DNA of 64,000 nucleotides from Bacteroidota bacterium. Its GTDB lineage: Bacteria; Bacteroidota; Bacteroidia; Flavobacteriales; Flavobacteriaceae. Shown here piece by piece: positions 8,945-18,566 of the stretch. Numbering within the stretch: the stretch's first letter is position 1; each line of letters starts with the position of its first letter. The notes under the pieces were generated by a model that worked only from the letters and a program-made list of their open reading frames with translations, did no database searches and was not told the origin of the DNA. The translations under genes and the position numbers were made by a program. Location: assembly GCA_023386585.1 (NCBI GenBank), contig JAEWJM010000024.1, positions 65,131-129,130 on the forward strand, in the 5' to 3' direction.

Positions 8945-11326
8945 CTATTTTTTAAGAATCCTTATTGTCTTCGTTCCTGTTGAAGTCGTGACTTTTACCA
9001 GGTAAGTTCCCGCTGAAAGCGCCGACAGATCCATTTGTCCGCTCCCGGAAATTCCTGAGGCCACTTCCTGGCCAAGCAGATTATAAGCCGTTGCATTTTT
9101 GACGTCCACGGCCGAGATTGTCAGATAATCTGAAACCGGATTTGGATACCATGAAAAATCAGCAGTCTGGTGTTGCACCACGCCAAGCGAAGCATTCCAA
9201 GCCGAGATCCGGAAAGTTCCCATGGTGTCGTTGGCATACTCCCAAACACGGGCATAAATCGTTGAACCCGGAACGAGTCCGCTGAGCGTTAACTTCGAAA
9301 AAGCGTCGACACCTTCGTCATCGCTGCATCCGATGGCAGTCATCGCCGTGCAATCACCTGTCAAAACCGACATTCCGGTGTCAATAAGCGGCGACCCGGG
9401 ATCGGCCTGCGTTTCAATAGTTATATTTCCATCTGCGGGCACAACGACGCTAAACCAAACATCGCCACCAAAATTAAACGTTGCGCACGTTGGATTCGGC
9501 GGGCCGATGGTCTTGGTTGCGCCGGCATTGGTTGCCGTCATCGCAAACTCGTCAAATGAACCGCCTGGCGTCAGCACGAAAGCAGTCTCGCAGTCGTCGT
9601 TTGGAACGGCAACAGGCGCTGTCTGGATAAAGAATGGCCCTGCCCATGAACTTGTTGTATCGCCATCGCAATGCGCTTCGACGTACACATCATAAGCCGT
9701 GAATGGCACAAGCCCGGTTAACACAACCGGCGCAGTAACGTTGCTATAAATTGGATTTCCCGGAGCCGGTCCGCCAGCTTCCACAACATAGACATCATAG
9801 GTCAAGTTTCCGCAACCGGATGTCCAGGTAACAACTGCGCTGTTCGTATTTGCCTGCACCAGCGTTAAATTGTATGGTGCCGGACAGGCTTCACCCGCAA
9901 GTATCGTAATATCGTAATCTTCTGTTTCCCCGTATCCATAGGTTGCGCACGGATCAATGCTTTCACCGGGCGTGTTCCAGACGTCACGAATCCGCATCCT
10001 GTGTATTCCCGCTGGTGGATCGCAAGCCAGTAATATTGTAAATGTTGCGGTTTCGTTTGAGTCGATTTCACTTGGCGAGAAGCCCACACGCTCTTCAGGT
10101 GAAAAGACAAAATCGTCATTATAATCGATCCAAACCGCCTGATTTTGCTGTCCGTAGCTTCCAACCGTCACATTGATTTCGTATGAAACGCCTGCTTGCA
10201 GTTCGCCCGTAAAGTTCGGCTGCCCGGTAAAATGGGTGTATGAAGGATTTACAGGATCGGTTCCCGAATTATTTGAAAGCGTCGTTCCCGTGATGACCAC
10301 ATTTGCGATCATGTCACCGTCGGTTTTACCATAAGTATAATGTGGAAAGCAATAGCAAACTGCCGCAGGCGTGGCTGTCACCAATAGTGGCGTACTGGCC
10401 GTAGTTGCCGCGCCGCAGCTCACAACACACTGGTAATATGTCGAAGAAGTATGGGTTAAAGTCAGTGTCGGATTTGTAGCATCCGCAATATTTGAGTAGG
10501 TCGTACCGTCAAGCGAAGATTGCCATTGATAACCCAATCCGAAATCGGGCGACTGATTTTCAAGCGAAAGCGTAAATTCGACTTCAGGGCAAACCGAAAC
10601 TGCCGATGAAACCGTGTTACCCGGCGTTGGCGCGCCTGCACATTGCGGCTGTGGCATGAAGGTGTATTTTTTTCCGACAATGGCAGTAGTGGAATTTATT
10701 CCGTTGTTAGCTGCGGTGGATGACGCTGTGGCCGGTGATCCCGGAGTAACGCTGACGAACGAAGTAAGATCGTTCAATCCTATTGATGCTGTGATCGCAC
10801 CTGCCGAGTTCATCGTATTTCCATAAACGAAGTCGATCTGCCCCGTGGTTTCATACAACCGCATTTTAAAAGAGCCGCTCACTCCCGCGGTGGCATTTCC
10901 GCCGTTCGAGATATTGATGCCATTCCAGCCCACTTCCAGAATCCGCGAAGGCGCAACACCTGTGACTTTGTATTGAATAGACCCTGCATTTCGATTATTG
11001 TCGTCCCAAAAAGCCGCAATAAACGGCGTTTGTGCTGCCACATTATCCATGTAATTTGTCCAGCTGTTTCCTTCAATATTGTTGCCCAGCCGGATAAAAC
11101 CGTTGGTGCTAATGCTAAAGGTCGAATAGCCGATTCCTCCAAAATTGAAACTGAAGCCTATCGGGATGGCGTTTTGGGATCCGTCATCACCCGTCGCGGT
11201 CGAGTTCGTGCCGCCGGTCACCGCTGTATAAGCTTCCGTTGCTTCTGAGAAAGTATAACCCGAAACGCTTTGAGCTGTCAGCTTCACGAACGAAAACAGA
11301 AAAATCAGCAGGGTAATTTTTTTCAT
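8945..11326 (-). CDS. Secreted multidomain protein with GEVED, fibronectin III and T9SS sorting domain
   Basis: This 793-residue protein has a signal peptide (1-19, ending TAQS). A nidogen-like beta region follows at about 55-220, then an Ig-like segment at about 245-318. A GEVED domain spans about 380-477 (VWIDYNDDFVFSPEERVGF ... YGYGETEDYDITI), a fibronectin III domain about 480-570, and a pre-peptidase-like domain about 575-710. The type A sorting domain is at 723-793 (FSWYPNPVSDYLTIS ... GTYLVKVTTS). It should cross the inner membrane by Sec and the outer membrane by the type IX system, and stay at the surface or be released. No enzyme domain is visible; adhesion is a guess. Confidence 0.9.
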   Translation of the reverse strand: MKKITLLIFLFSFVKLTAQSVSGYTFSEATEAYTAVTGGTNSTATGDDGSQNAIPIGFSFNFGGIGYSTFSISTNGFIRLGNNIEGNSWTNYMDNVAAQTPFIAAFWDDNNRNAGSIQYKVTGVAPSRILEVGWNGINISNGGNATAGVSGSFKMRLYETTGQIDFVYGNTMNSAGAITASIGLNDLTSFVSVTPGSPATASSTAANNGINSTTAIVGKKYTFMPQPQCAGAPTPGNTVSSAVSVCPEVEFTLSLENQSPDFGLGYQWQSSLDGTTYSNIADATNPTLTLTHTSSTYYQCVVSCGAATTASTPLLVTATPAAVCYCFPHYTYGKTDGDMIANVVITGTTLSNNSGTDPVNPSYTHFTGQPNFTGELQAGVSYEINVTVGSYGQQNQAVWIDYNDDFVFSPEERVGFSPSEIDSNETATFTILLACDPPAGIHRMRIRDVWNTPGESIDPCATYGYGETEDYDITILAGEACPAPYNLTLVQANTNSAVVTWTSGCGNLTYDVYVVEAGGPAPGNPIYSNVTAPVVLTGLVPFTAYDVYVEAHCDGDTTSSWAGPFFIQTAPVAVPNDDCETAFVLTPGGSFDEFAMTATNAGATKTIGPPNPTCATFNFGGDVWFSVVVPADGNITIETQADPGSPLIDTGMSVLTGDCTAMTAIGCSDDEGVDAFSKLTLSGLVPGSTIYARVWEYANDTMGTFRISAWNASLGVVQHQTADFSWYPNPVSDYLTISAVDVKNATAYNLLGQEVASGISGSGQMDLSALSAGTYLVKVTTSTGTKTIRILKK

Positions 11327-11382
11327 AAATGTTAATGGTTGGTTAATTTGGTTCCTAAAGTACTAAATTTTAGGAAATAGCT

Positions 11383-11412
11383 TAAAATAAAAAAGCCGCC
11401 CGAAGGCAGCTT
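11383..11412 (-). terminator. Rho-independent terminator after fabV
   Basis: AAGCCGCC-CGAA-GGCAGCTT forms a stem with one mismatch. On the minus strand it is followed by TTTTTTATTTT. It lies 26 bp past the fabV stop. Confidence 0.78.
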
Positions 11413-11437
11413 GATGTAATTTATATGGCGCTTATGC

Positions 11438-12631
11438 CTATTCCGGAATACTGTCGATCGAAACCATTTCATTGGAATCGGCAGTGTAATCAACACCGGG
11501 AATTTCAAATCCGAATAAATTATAAAAATCCGTCCTGTATCCTGACAAATCGCCGATTTCAGCAATGTTTTCAGTAGTGGCGGCGGGCCAGAGTTTGGCG
11601 ACTTCAGCCTGGATTTTTTCATCCATTTCCCAATCGTCAATTCTGATGCGGCCTTTCTCATCGGTTGGAACGTCGCCACCGGTATAAAGCCTTTGTTGAA
11701 ATAGCCGTTGAATTTGCTCGATTGTGCCTTCGTGCGTGCCGGCTTCTTTCATCTTTTTATACAACAACGAAATGTACAACGGGATAACCGGGATTGCCGA
11801 ACTGGCCTGCGTTACCAATGCCTTGTTGACCGAAACATAGGCCTTCCCGCCTATTTCACGAAGCGAATCCGTAATCGAAAAAGCCGTAGCTTCCAAATGA
11901 TCTTTTGCACGGCCGATCGTTCCTTTGCGGTAAACAGCTTCAGTGATGGCAGGGCCGATATACGAATACGCAACGGTAAGTGCGCCATCAGCCAGCAATC
12001 CTTCCTTTTTCAATTGATCGATCCACATTGCCCAATCTTCGCCGCCCATTACAGCGACAGTGTTTTCGATATCGTCTTCTTTTGCCGGTTCAATAGAAAC
12101 TTCTGAAACTTTTCCGGAATGAAAATCAACCGTTTTATTGGTGAATGTGCTTCCAATCGGCTTCAGCACGGAGCGGTGCGTTATTCCTGTGGTAGGATTG
12201 GTCCGAACCGGTGAAGCAAGGCTGTAAATCACCAGGTCAACCTGACCGAGATCTTTTTTGATCAGATCGAGTGTTTCGCGTTTAATCTCATTTGAAAATG
12301 CGTCGCCGTTAATGCTTTTTGCGTAGAGTCCGGCCGCATGCGCTTCTTTTTCAAAAGCTGCCGAATTATACCAGCCGGGAGATGCGGTTCTTCCTTCCGA
12401 AGGCGCTTTTTCAAAAAACACCCCGATTGTTGCCGCGTCCGAGCCAAAAGCGCTTGTTATCCTTGATGCGAGGCCGAATCCTGTTGAAGCGCCGATTACG
12501 AGCACTTTTTTCGCGCCGTTTATCTTGCCTTTAGATTTTACGTATTCAATCTGGTTCCGCACATTTTGCGCAGCTCCTTCCGGATGCGCGGTAAGGCAGA
12601 TGAATCCTCTCATTCTTGGTTCGATGATCAT
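11438..12631 (-). CDS. fabV: Trans-2-enoyl-ACP (CoA) reductase FabV
   Basis: FabV performs the NADH-dependent last reduction of fatty-acid elongation. It replaces FabI and is known to tolerate triclosan. The 397-residue length is right for FabV, which is longer than FabI. RGFICLTAHPEGA, KVLVIGASTGFGLASR (NAD binding, about residues 43-58), PSEGRTASPGWYN and the active-site block YSYIGPAITEAVYRKGTIG are all family signatures. It is monocistronic, with its own terminator and divergent space on the 5' side. Confidence 0.96.
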   Translation of the reverse strand: MIIEPRMRGFICLTAHPEGAAQNVRNQIEYVKSKGKINGAKKVLVIGASTGFGLASRITSAFGSDAATIGVFFEKAPSEGRTASPGWYNSAAFEKEAHAAGLYAKSINGDAFSNEIKRETLDLIKKDLGQVDLVIYSLASPVRTNPTTGITHRSVLKPIGSTFTNKTVDFHSGKVSEVSIEPAKEDDIENTVAVMGGEDWAMWIDQLKKEGLLADGALTVAYSYIGPAITEAVYRKGTIGRAKDHLEATAFSITDSLREIGGKAYVSVNKALVTQASSAIPVIPLYISLLYKKMKEAGTHEGTIEQIQRLFQQRLYTGGDVPTDEKGRIRIDDWEMDEKIQAEVAKLWPAATTENIAEIGDLSGYRTDFYNLFGFEIPGVDYTADSNEMVSIDSIPE

Positions 12632-12687
12632 ATATTTCGTTTTGGTTAGTTTAAGTGCTACGAAAGCAACAAATATAGGCTGGTTTT

Positions 12688-14340
12688 TCAGTCCAGCAAA
12701 GCTTTGGCGTGATTTATCGCCGATTCCGAAACGGCGGATCCGGAAAGCATTTGAGCAATTTCGGCAATGCGTTCCTCGTGCGACAACAGTCGGAGTTGTG
12801 ACTCAGTGCTTTCGCCGATAACACGTTTGAAAACTTTAAAATGGATGCTTCCTTTTGCAGCGATCTGCGGAAGGTGCGTAATCGCAAAAACCTGCCTCTT
12901 CGCTCCCATCGCTTTCATTATTTCGCCCATTTTATCGGCAATTTCACCCGAAACGCCGGTGTCGATTTCATCAAATATTATTGTTGGAAGGGAAGTGTAT
13001 TCGGCCATTACCGATTTTACCGCAAGCATTATACGCGAAAGTTCGCCACCGGATGCTATCTTGCTGATTGGCCCAAATCGGCTTCCCTTGTTTGCCGAAA
13101 ACAAAAACTGCAGATCATCCATTCCGTTAGCCAGGAATCGCCCGGTCTTTTCGATCTTAATGTCGAATTGCGCGGCGGGCATTCCCAAAGGGTGCAATAA
13201 TTCTGAAAGTTTGGCGGCAAGGACTGGCGCCGTTTTCATTCGTGCCTCGTGCAAGTGATCAGCCAGTATATTGAGTTGATTTGTAACAACCTGAAGTTCT
13301 GCTTTGTATTTCTCGATGCGTTCTTCAATTCCACTCAACGAAAGCGCTTCACTGTCAAGGCGTTCACGTATTTCAATCAGCTCTTCGACAGAACCTGCCT
13401 GATGCTTTTTCTGCAAATCATAAATCACCTGTAGCTTTTGGCTGGCCTTCTGAAGCGACTCCGGATCGCCGGCAATATTTTCGGCAAGGTTCTCCATTTC
13501 CCGAACAATGTCGTCGAGTTCAATCAATGAAGCCTGGAGCCTTTCATAAAGATCATTGTATTCGATAGAAAACGCGGCTATTTTCTGCAACGCGGCGCGG
13601 ATTTCACGCATATTTCGCAGTACGCCAATTTGATCGTCATTCGATAACACTACCGAACGAACAAGATTTTCCCGAATCAATTCGACATTGTTCAGTTTGT
13701 CGAGTTGCGCTTCAAGCTCTTCCTGTTCCCCGGCGACAAGCTGTGCAGCCAGCAATTCCTCCAAAAGGAAGCCGTTGTAATCCTGTTGCTTATTCGCGTT
13801 TCGCAGCGTTTCCTCCATATGGTCGAGTTCCGCTTGCAATGACTTGTATTTCGCAAGCGTCGTTTGATAAGATTGTAATGCATCGCGATTTCCTGCGAGC
13901 GCATCGATAATGCGAAATTGGAATTCCACTTCGGAAAGCGACCGCGTTTCGTGCTGCGAATGAATGTCGATCAGGAAGTCGCCCAAAAGCTGCAATTCCT
14001 GAAGATTCACCGGACTGTCATTAATGAACGACCTTGATTTTCCACTCGGAAGGATTTCGCGCCGGATAATTGTATGCGCGTCGTAATCGAGGTCGTTTGC
14101 CTCAAAAAAAGCTTCGAGATTGTATCCGGAAACATCAAACTGCGCCTCAATTATGCATTTCTGGTCTTTATTTTTAAGGGAAGAAAGGTCTGCCCGCCGA
14201 CCAAGCGCAAGGCCAAGCGCCCCAAGCAGAATTGATTTTCCTGCGCCGGTTTCGCCGGTTATTATCGAAAAACCGCCATTGAACCCGATTGAAAGCTTTT
14301 CAATCAAGGCAAAGTTTTCAATCGACAGCGAAGTGATCAT
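12688..14340 (-). CDS. recN: DNA repair protein RecN
   Basis: RecN is an SMC-like ATPase acting in double-strand break repair. Walker A is GETGAGKS at about 29-36, followed by a long coiled-coil region (about 150-370). The signature IASGGELSRIMLAVKS and Walker B TIIFDEIDTGVSGE lie in the C-terminal half. At 550 residues the length is normal. It ends the minus-strand cluster with porD and coaBC upstream (12-bp gap to porD). Confidence 0.96.
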   Translation of the reverse strand: MITSLSIENFALIEKLSIGFNGGFSIITGETGAGKSILLGALGLALGRRADLSSLKNKDQKCIIEAQFDVSGYNLEAFFEANDLDYDAHTIIRREILPSGKSRSFINDSPVNLQELQLLGDFLIDIHSQHETRSLSEVEFQFRIIDALAGNRDALQSYQTTLAKYKSLQAELDHMEETLRNANKQQDYNGFLLEELLAAQLVAGEQEELEAQLDKLNNVELIRENLVRSVVLSNDDQIGVLRNMREIRAALQKIAAFSIEYNDLYERLQASLIELDDIVREMENLAENIAGDPESLQKASQKLQVIYDLQKKHQAGSVEELIEIRERLDSEALSLSGIEERIEKYKAELQVVTNQLNILADHLHEARMKTAPVLAAKLSELLHPLGMPAAQFDIKIEKTGRFLANGMDDLQFLFSANKGSRFGPISKIASGGELSRIMLAVKSVMAEYTSLPTIIFDEIDTGVSGEIADKMGEIMKAMGAKRQVFAITHLPQIAAKGSIHFKVFKRVIGESTESQLRLLSHEERIAEIAQMLSGSAVSESAINHAKALLD

Positions 14341-14352
14341 CAGCTTGAGAAG

Positions 14353-15240
14353 TTACATTTTCATATTCGACCACTTGGTCGAGTTGAGTGGTGAAATCCG
14401 ATTAAGGTTGTCAACAAGGTCGGCAATCGGAACAGCAGGCCCGCCTGAAAAAATCGAAACGAGCTCATCGGATTTGGCATCAAAAAAGATGCGGGTCAGA
14501 AAGGCGTTTGGCCGAACTGAGTGTACTTGAGCCAACGTTGTAAGCGAGGCTTTGATGTTTTCCTTTGCTGTCTTTAAATCGCGCGACATATTGTCCAATC
14601 CTTCAAAATGGTATTGGTACATCGCTTCGCGAAATGGGCTGTAGGTATTTGACAGCATATCGTTGACAAAGAAATAGCGGTTTTGATTTCCGTCGGATTG
14701 GCTCCATCCTTTATAGCCGCCTTGCTGCGCCACATTCACGATTTCCTGGGCAATTTCAAAAAAACCGGTTCCGCCCATCGGTGAAAAAGTGTCGGCATCC
14801 ATCCCGAGGATCATAAAACTGTAATATGATAGCACGGATACGAGATTCGAATCGAAACTGGTCGGATTGAATACGAGATTTTCAAATTCCACATATTTGA
14901 AACTAAAATCCTTATCCATGAAATTCATGATGGGCGTCGAGTAGGTCGAATTAAAAACCGGCCGTGCCGATTGAACCTGGATTGTCGCTACGTATTGATC
15001 AGTGTTATACGAAGAAAGGGTTATGTACATTGAGCAGTTGATCCTTTCGCCCTGCTTGTAGACTTCACCCGTCCAGTCGGTTTTGTTCACGAATTCGGAA
15101 ATGGAATTTTCCAAGGTGCGGAATGTCTGCGGATTTGCATTGGCAATCGTAGCCGAATTTACCGTTACCGTGCAATTAAGTTGTTGCGCGCAAACTGTTC
15201 CAAACCAAAATGTTATCAGAAATGCCAGAATCTTTCTCAT
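14353..15240 (-). CDS. porD: PorD-like type IX secretion protein (DUF4835)
   Basis: The 295-residue protein has a signal peptide (about 1-19, ending VCAQQ) followed by a DUF4835 domain. NSISEFVNKTDWTGEVYKQ, ERINCSMYITLSSYNTDQY and YSFMILGMDADTFSPMGG are typical of this family. PorD is needed for type IX secretion and gliding in Bacteroidetes; its exact step is not settled. The gene overlaps coaBC by 4 bp (ATGA), the gene order I would expect in Flavobacteria. At least two predicted T9SS substrates are encoded in this window. Confidence 0.85.
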   Translation of the reverse strand: MRKILAFLITFWFGTVCAQQLNCTVTVNSATIANANPQTFRTLENSISEFVNKTDWTGEVYKQGERINCSMYITLSSYNTDQYVATIQVQSARPVFNSTYSTPIMNFMDKDFSFKYVEFENLVFNPTSFDSNLVSVLSYYSFMILGMDADTFSPMGGTGFFEIAQEIVNVAQQGGYKGWSQSDGNQNRYFFVNDMLSNTYSPFREAMYQYHFEGLDNMSRDLKTAKENIKASLTTLAQVHSVRPNAFLTRIFFDAKSDELVSIFSGGPAVPIADLVDNLNRISPLNSTKWSNMKM

Positions 15241-16442
15241 TGCAAGGATATTATTTTATTTAATATATCGGCTGCGACTTCTTCCTTTGATTTCACCGCC
15301 ATCGGCTCGATGTTAAAATCCTTGTCGATAAAGGTGACTTTATTGGTCGGCTTGCCAAAGCCGGCGCCTTCGTCGCGTAAGGAATTGAGCACGATCAAAT
15401 CTAGGTTTTTTTTCCCTATTTTCTCTTTTGCGTTAGCGATTTCATTTTCAGTCTCAAGCGCAAACCCGACAAGTATGCGGTTACCTTTGCGGCGGCCGAG
15501 TTCTGCCAGGATATCTTGTGTTTTTGTGAGTTCTATTGTTAGCTCCTGCCCTGTTTTCTTTATTTTTTGAGGCGCAGCTTCTTTCGGCGTATAATCGGCA
15601 ACCGCAGCGGCAGCAATGGCAAAATTGCAGGAATCAAAATTTTCTATGCAGGCCGCGTACATTTCGGCAGCAGTTTGCACACGAATCGTTTTGATCGAAT
15701 CGTTGCTCGCCGAAAGATGCGTTGGTCCTGAAACAAGAATAACCTGTGCGCCCAATTCGGCGGCGGCTTCGGCGATATCATAGCCCATTTTTCCGGACGA
15801 ATGGTTTCCGATAAAACGCACCGGGTCTATCGATTCGTACGTTGGACCGGCAGTCACCAGCACTTTTTTTCCTCGAAGCGGCAGCTTGCGCTCTATATCG
15901 TTGGCGATGAAACGAATGATGTTCTCCGGTTCCGCCATTCGGCCTTCACCCGACAATCCGCTGGCAAGTTCCCCGGTTTCAGCGGGAATCATTATGTTTC
16001 CGAAATCGGCTAAAAGTTTAAAACTTGAAAGTGTCGACGGGTGTTTGTACATGTCCAAATCCATTGCTGGAGCGAAGTAAACCGGACATTTAGCAGAAAG
16101 ATACGTTGCGATCAATAAGTTGTCGCAATTTCCGGTCGCCATTTTGGAAAGTGTGTTCGCAGTCGCCGGGGCAATCAGCATCAAATCGGCCCAAAGCCCC
16201 AGTTCTACGTGATTGTTCCATTCGGCATTTTCATTTTCCGGATCGAAAAATGCAGAAAGTACAGGATTTCTTGATAACGTCGATAATGTCAAAGGCGTCA
16301 CAAAATCCTTTGCTGCAGGAGTCATGACCACCTTTACTTCTGCGCCGGCCTTGATCAGGAGGCGAACAAGAAAAGCCGATTTGTAGGCGGCAATTCCTCC
16401 CGAAACTCCAAGGACTATTTTCTTGCCGCGCAGGACTGACAT
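15237..16442 (-). CDS. coaBC: Bifunctional phosphopantothenoylcysteine decarboxylase / phosphopantothenate-cysteine ligase CoaBC
   Basis: The N-terminal flavoprotein decarboxylase (CoaC, about 1-180) begins KKIVLGVSGGIAAYKSAFL and includes APAMDLDMYKHPS. The C-terminal ligase (CoaB, about 190-400) has VTAGPTYESIDPVRFIGN, SSGKMGYDIAE and AAAVADYTPKE. Together they make 4'-phosphopantetheine from phosphopantothenate and cysteine. The start at 16442 (MSVLRGKK) is preferred: the 45 in-frame residues upstream would run into rpoZ and look non-native. It lies 4 bp after rpoZ and overlaps porD. Confidence 0.95.
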   Translation of the reverse strand: MSVLRGKKIVLGVSGGIAAYKSAFLVRLLIKAGAEVKVVMTPAAKDFVTPLTLSTLSRNPVLSAFFDPENENAEWNNHVELGLWADLMLIAPATANTLSKMATGNCDNLLIATYLSAKCPVYFAPAMDLDMYKHPSTLSSFKLLADFGNIMIPAETGELASGLSGEGRMAEPENIIRFIANDIERKLPLRGKKVLVTAGPTYESIDPVRFIGNHSSGKMGYDIAEAAAELGAQVILVSGPTHLSASNDSIKTIRVQTAAEMYAACIENFDSCNFAIAAAAVADYTPKEAAPQKIKKTGQELTIELTKTQDILAELGRRKGNRILVGFALETENEIANAKEKIGKKNLDLIVLNSLRDEGAGFGKPTNKVTFIDKDFNIEPMAVKSKEEVAADILNKIISLQ

Positions 16443-16446
16443 GGCT

Positions 16447-16770
16447 TTATTGGTTGCCGTCCCTGTGGTAGATTTTACCGTCTGTCCACTCCTGAACCGC
16501 CAATGCGTGTGGTTTTGGCAATTTTTCGTAGAATTTAGAAACCTCGATTTGCTCCTTGTTTTCGAAGATTTCTTCAAGGCTATCGTTGTAAGTTGCGAAT
16601 TCTTCGAGTTTCTCGGTCAACTCTTTCTTGATTTCAGAGTTGATCTGGTTCGCCCGCTTTGCAATAATTGTAATTGCCTCGTAAATGTTTCCGGTTGGCT
16701 CTTCCAACTGGCTTTTATTATAAGTAACCGTATTAACCGGCGCGTTTGTCTTTTTTAAATCCATGCTCAT
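16447..16770 (-). CDS. rpoZ: RNA polymerase omega subunit (Bacteroidetes type)
   Basis: The 107-residue protein has the omega core TGNIYEAITIIAKRANQIN followed by KKELTEKLEEFATY. Omega helps assemble and stabilise core RNA polymerase. The position between bamD and coaBC on the same strand is the usual Bacteroidetes arrangement. The gap to bamD is 7 bp. Confidence 0.9.
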   Translation of the reverse strand: MSMDLKKTNAPVNTVTYNKSQLEEPTGNIYEAITIIAKRANQINSEIKKELTEKLEEFATYNDSLEEIFENKEQIEVSKFYEKLPKPHALAVQEWTDGKIYHRDGNQ

Positions 16771-16777
16771 AATGCTC

Positions 16778-17572
16778 TTATTTAGAATATTGTTTTAAAT
16801 CCTCATCGATCTTTGCCAGCATATCATCTGCCTGTGCCTTGTATTTGCTGTCTGGCTTAAATTTGATTAATGCCGAATATGCCGCTTTGGCATTGTTCAA
16901 CCGCTCCTCCATCTTTGCCGGAACCGAGTTGATGGCAAGGTTGTAAGCGGAATCAAATTTATAGTACAAAGCTTCTTCCTTGTACGGCGTTCCCGGATAA
17001 TCACCAATAAAATTATCGAGAGCGACCAGGGCCGACTTATAATCGGAAATCTTATTGTATTCCTTCGCGTTTTCGAATACCTTTTTCTCGATTTTCTCAC
17101 GCAGCGTCTTCACGGTAGTATTGGCTTCCGGCAGATATTGCGAGTCCGGATATCGGTCAATAAACGCCTGAAGCTTATCGATTGCCTTGAATGAATCGGT
17201 TTGATCCAGACTGTATCGTGGCGACAGCATTGCATAACATTTCGCTCCGAGAAAAGCCGCTTCCTCAGCATGTTCGCTCTTCGGATAACCCGATGCGAAG
17301 CTTTCAAACTGGTAGCCGGCAAGGTAATATTGCTTGGTTTTATAATACGACTGCGCAAACATGTAATACATCTGCTCGGCATTCGGTTTTCCGCGGTATC
17401 CGGCAGCGATCTGCTCGAAAAGCCGAATCGCTTTCATGTATTTGCCCTTGTCGTACATTTTGGCGGCCGTAGTATATTTTACATCGGCGTTCTCAGATTT
17501 CAGGGCTTTTTGGTATTCGCTGCAAGAACAAAAAAGAACGGCAATGAATAATACGGATAAGAATCTCTTCAT
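16778..17572 (-). CDS. bamD: Outer membrane assembly lipoprotein BamD
   Basis: The 264-residue lipoprotein has a signal peptide with lipobox LFCSC and a lipidated cysteine at about residue 16. TPR-type helix repeats follow (YDKGKYMKAIRLFEQIAAGY, YYLAGYQFESFASGYPKSEHAEEA trimmed, YKSALVALDNFIGDYPGTPY in order). BamD works with BamA to fold outer-membrane beta-barrels. I chose the ATG at 17572 (MKRFLSVLF); the in-frame ATG at 17629 would add 19 residues before the signal peptide. It starts the bamD-rpoZ-coaBC-porD-recN cluster. Confidence 0.9.
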   Translation of the reverse strand: MKRFLSVLFIAVLFCSCSEYQKALKSENADVKYTTAAKMYDKGKYMKAIRLFEQIAAGYRGKPNAEQMYYMFAQSYYKTKQYYLAGYQFESFASGYPKSEHAEEAAFLGAKCYAMLSPRYSLDQTDSFKAIDKLQAFIDRYPDSQYLPEANTTVKTLREKIEKKVFENAKEYNKISDYKSALVALDNFIGDYPGTPYKEEALYYKFDSAYNLAINSVPAKMEERLNNAKAAYSALIKFKPDSKYKAQADDMLAKIDEDLKQYSK

Positions 17573-17683
17573 TTCTGATTTCGGTTTCAGTGATTCAGGG
17601 TATTTCACTCCCTTGAAAACCAACTGCAAATTTAGTTATTAATCACAGACTGCAAAACATTTTTTTGTCTATCGAAAAAGCCG

Positions 17684-18565
17684 CTAATTAGTGTAGGCTT
17701 TGGTGAATTTTTCGATGCGCTGTGCCAGATCCTGATTGACATTCACCAGCGGTAGCCGTACCGTATTTTCGCATAGGCCAAGACAACTGAAAACCTCTTT
17801 AATTCCCGCCGGATTGCCCTGCTCGAAGATCATGTCGATGCAATCGGCAATTTTGTAATGTATCTCGTAGGCTTTATCTGCTTCGCGTTTAAGCCCCAGT
17901 CGGACCATTTCGGAAAATTGTTTCGGAAAACCTTCGCCGATCACCGAAATCACGCCAGACCCGCCGGCAAGAACCATCGGAAGCGTAATCATATCGTCGC
18001 CCGAAATAACCATAAAGCCTTGCGGTCTTGTCTGCAGCAGTTTCATCGCCTGGACTATATCGCCAGCGGCTTCTTTGATTCCGATAATGTTTTTGAAATC
18101 TCTGGCAAGCCTGATTACCGTTGATGGCAACATGTTGCTGGCGGTGCGTCCCGGAACGTTATACAAGATTATCGGAAGCGGCGAAGCTTTTGCAATTGCA
18201 GCAAAATGCTGATAAATTCCTTCCTGCGTTGGCTTGTTGTAGTACGGCGAAACCGAAAGGATCGCGGTATAAGGCGAAAGATCGCTGTTTTGGATTTCGC
18301 TGATCACTTTCGCGGTATCGTTCCCTCCGATTCCCAAAACCAACGGCAGCCTGCCATTATTCGCTTTGACAATCGTACTTTTTACAAGTGCTTTTTCGTC
18401 TTCGGTCAGCGTTGCCGATTCGGCAGTTGTCCCTAAAACAACCAGGTATTCTATTCCATTGTCGATCTGATAATTGACAATTCGCTCGAGAGCCTGCGTG
18501 TCGACTGAAAAATCTTTTTTAAACGGGGTAATCAGCGCGACCCCTGTGCCGGTTAATGATTGCAT
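17684..18565 (-). CDS. dapA: 4-hydroxy-tetrahydrodipicolinate synthase DapA
   Basis: DapA condenses pyruvate and aspartate semialdehyde in the lysine and peptidoglycan pathway. GVALITPFKKD, LVVLGTTAES, LYNVPGRTASNM with the catalytic tyrosine, and IIGIKEAAGD with the Schiff-base lysine are all present. The 293-residue length is typical. It lies 1 bp downstream of the DUF6913 gene on the same strand. Confidence 0.96.
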   Translation of the reverse strand: MQSLTGTGVALITPFKKDFSVDTQALERIVNYQIDNGIEYLVVLGTTAESATLTEDEKALVKSTIVKANNGRLPLVLGIGGNDTAKVISEIQNSDLSPYTAILSVSPYYNKPTQEGIYQHFAAIAKASPLPIILYNVPGRTASNMLPSTVIRLARDFKNIIGIKEAAGDIVQAMKLLQTRPQGFMVISGDDMITLPMVLAGGSGVISVIGEGFPKQFSEMVRLGLKREADKAYEIHYKIADCIDMIFEQGNPAGIKEVFSCLGLCENTVRLPLVNVNQDLAQRIEKFTKAYTN

Positions 18566-18566
18566 A

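Noticed and set aside
16443..16577. A 45-residue N-terminal extension of CoaBC
   Set aside because: It lies in the rpoZ reading region, has no family match, and the conserved domain starts at the ATG at 16442.
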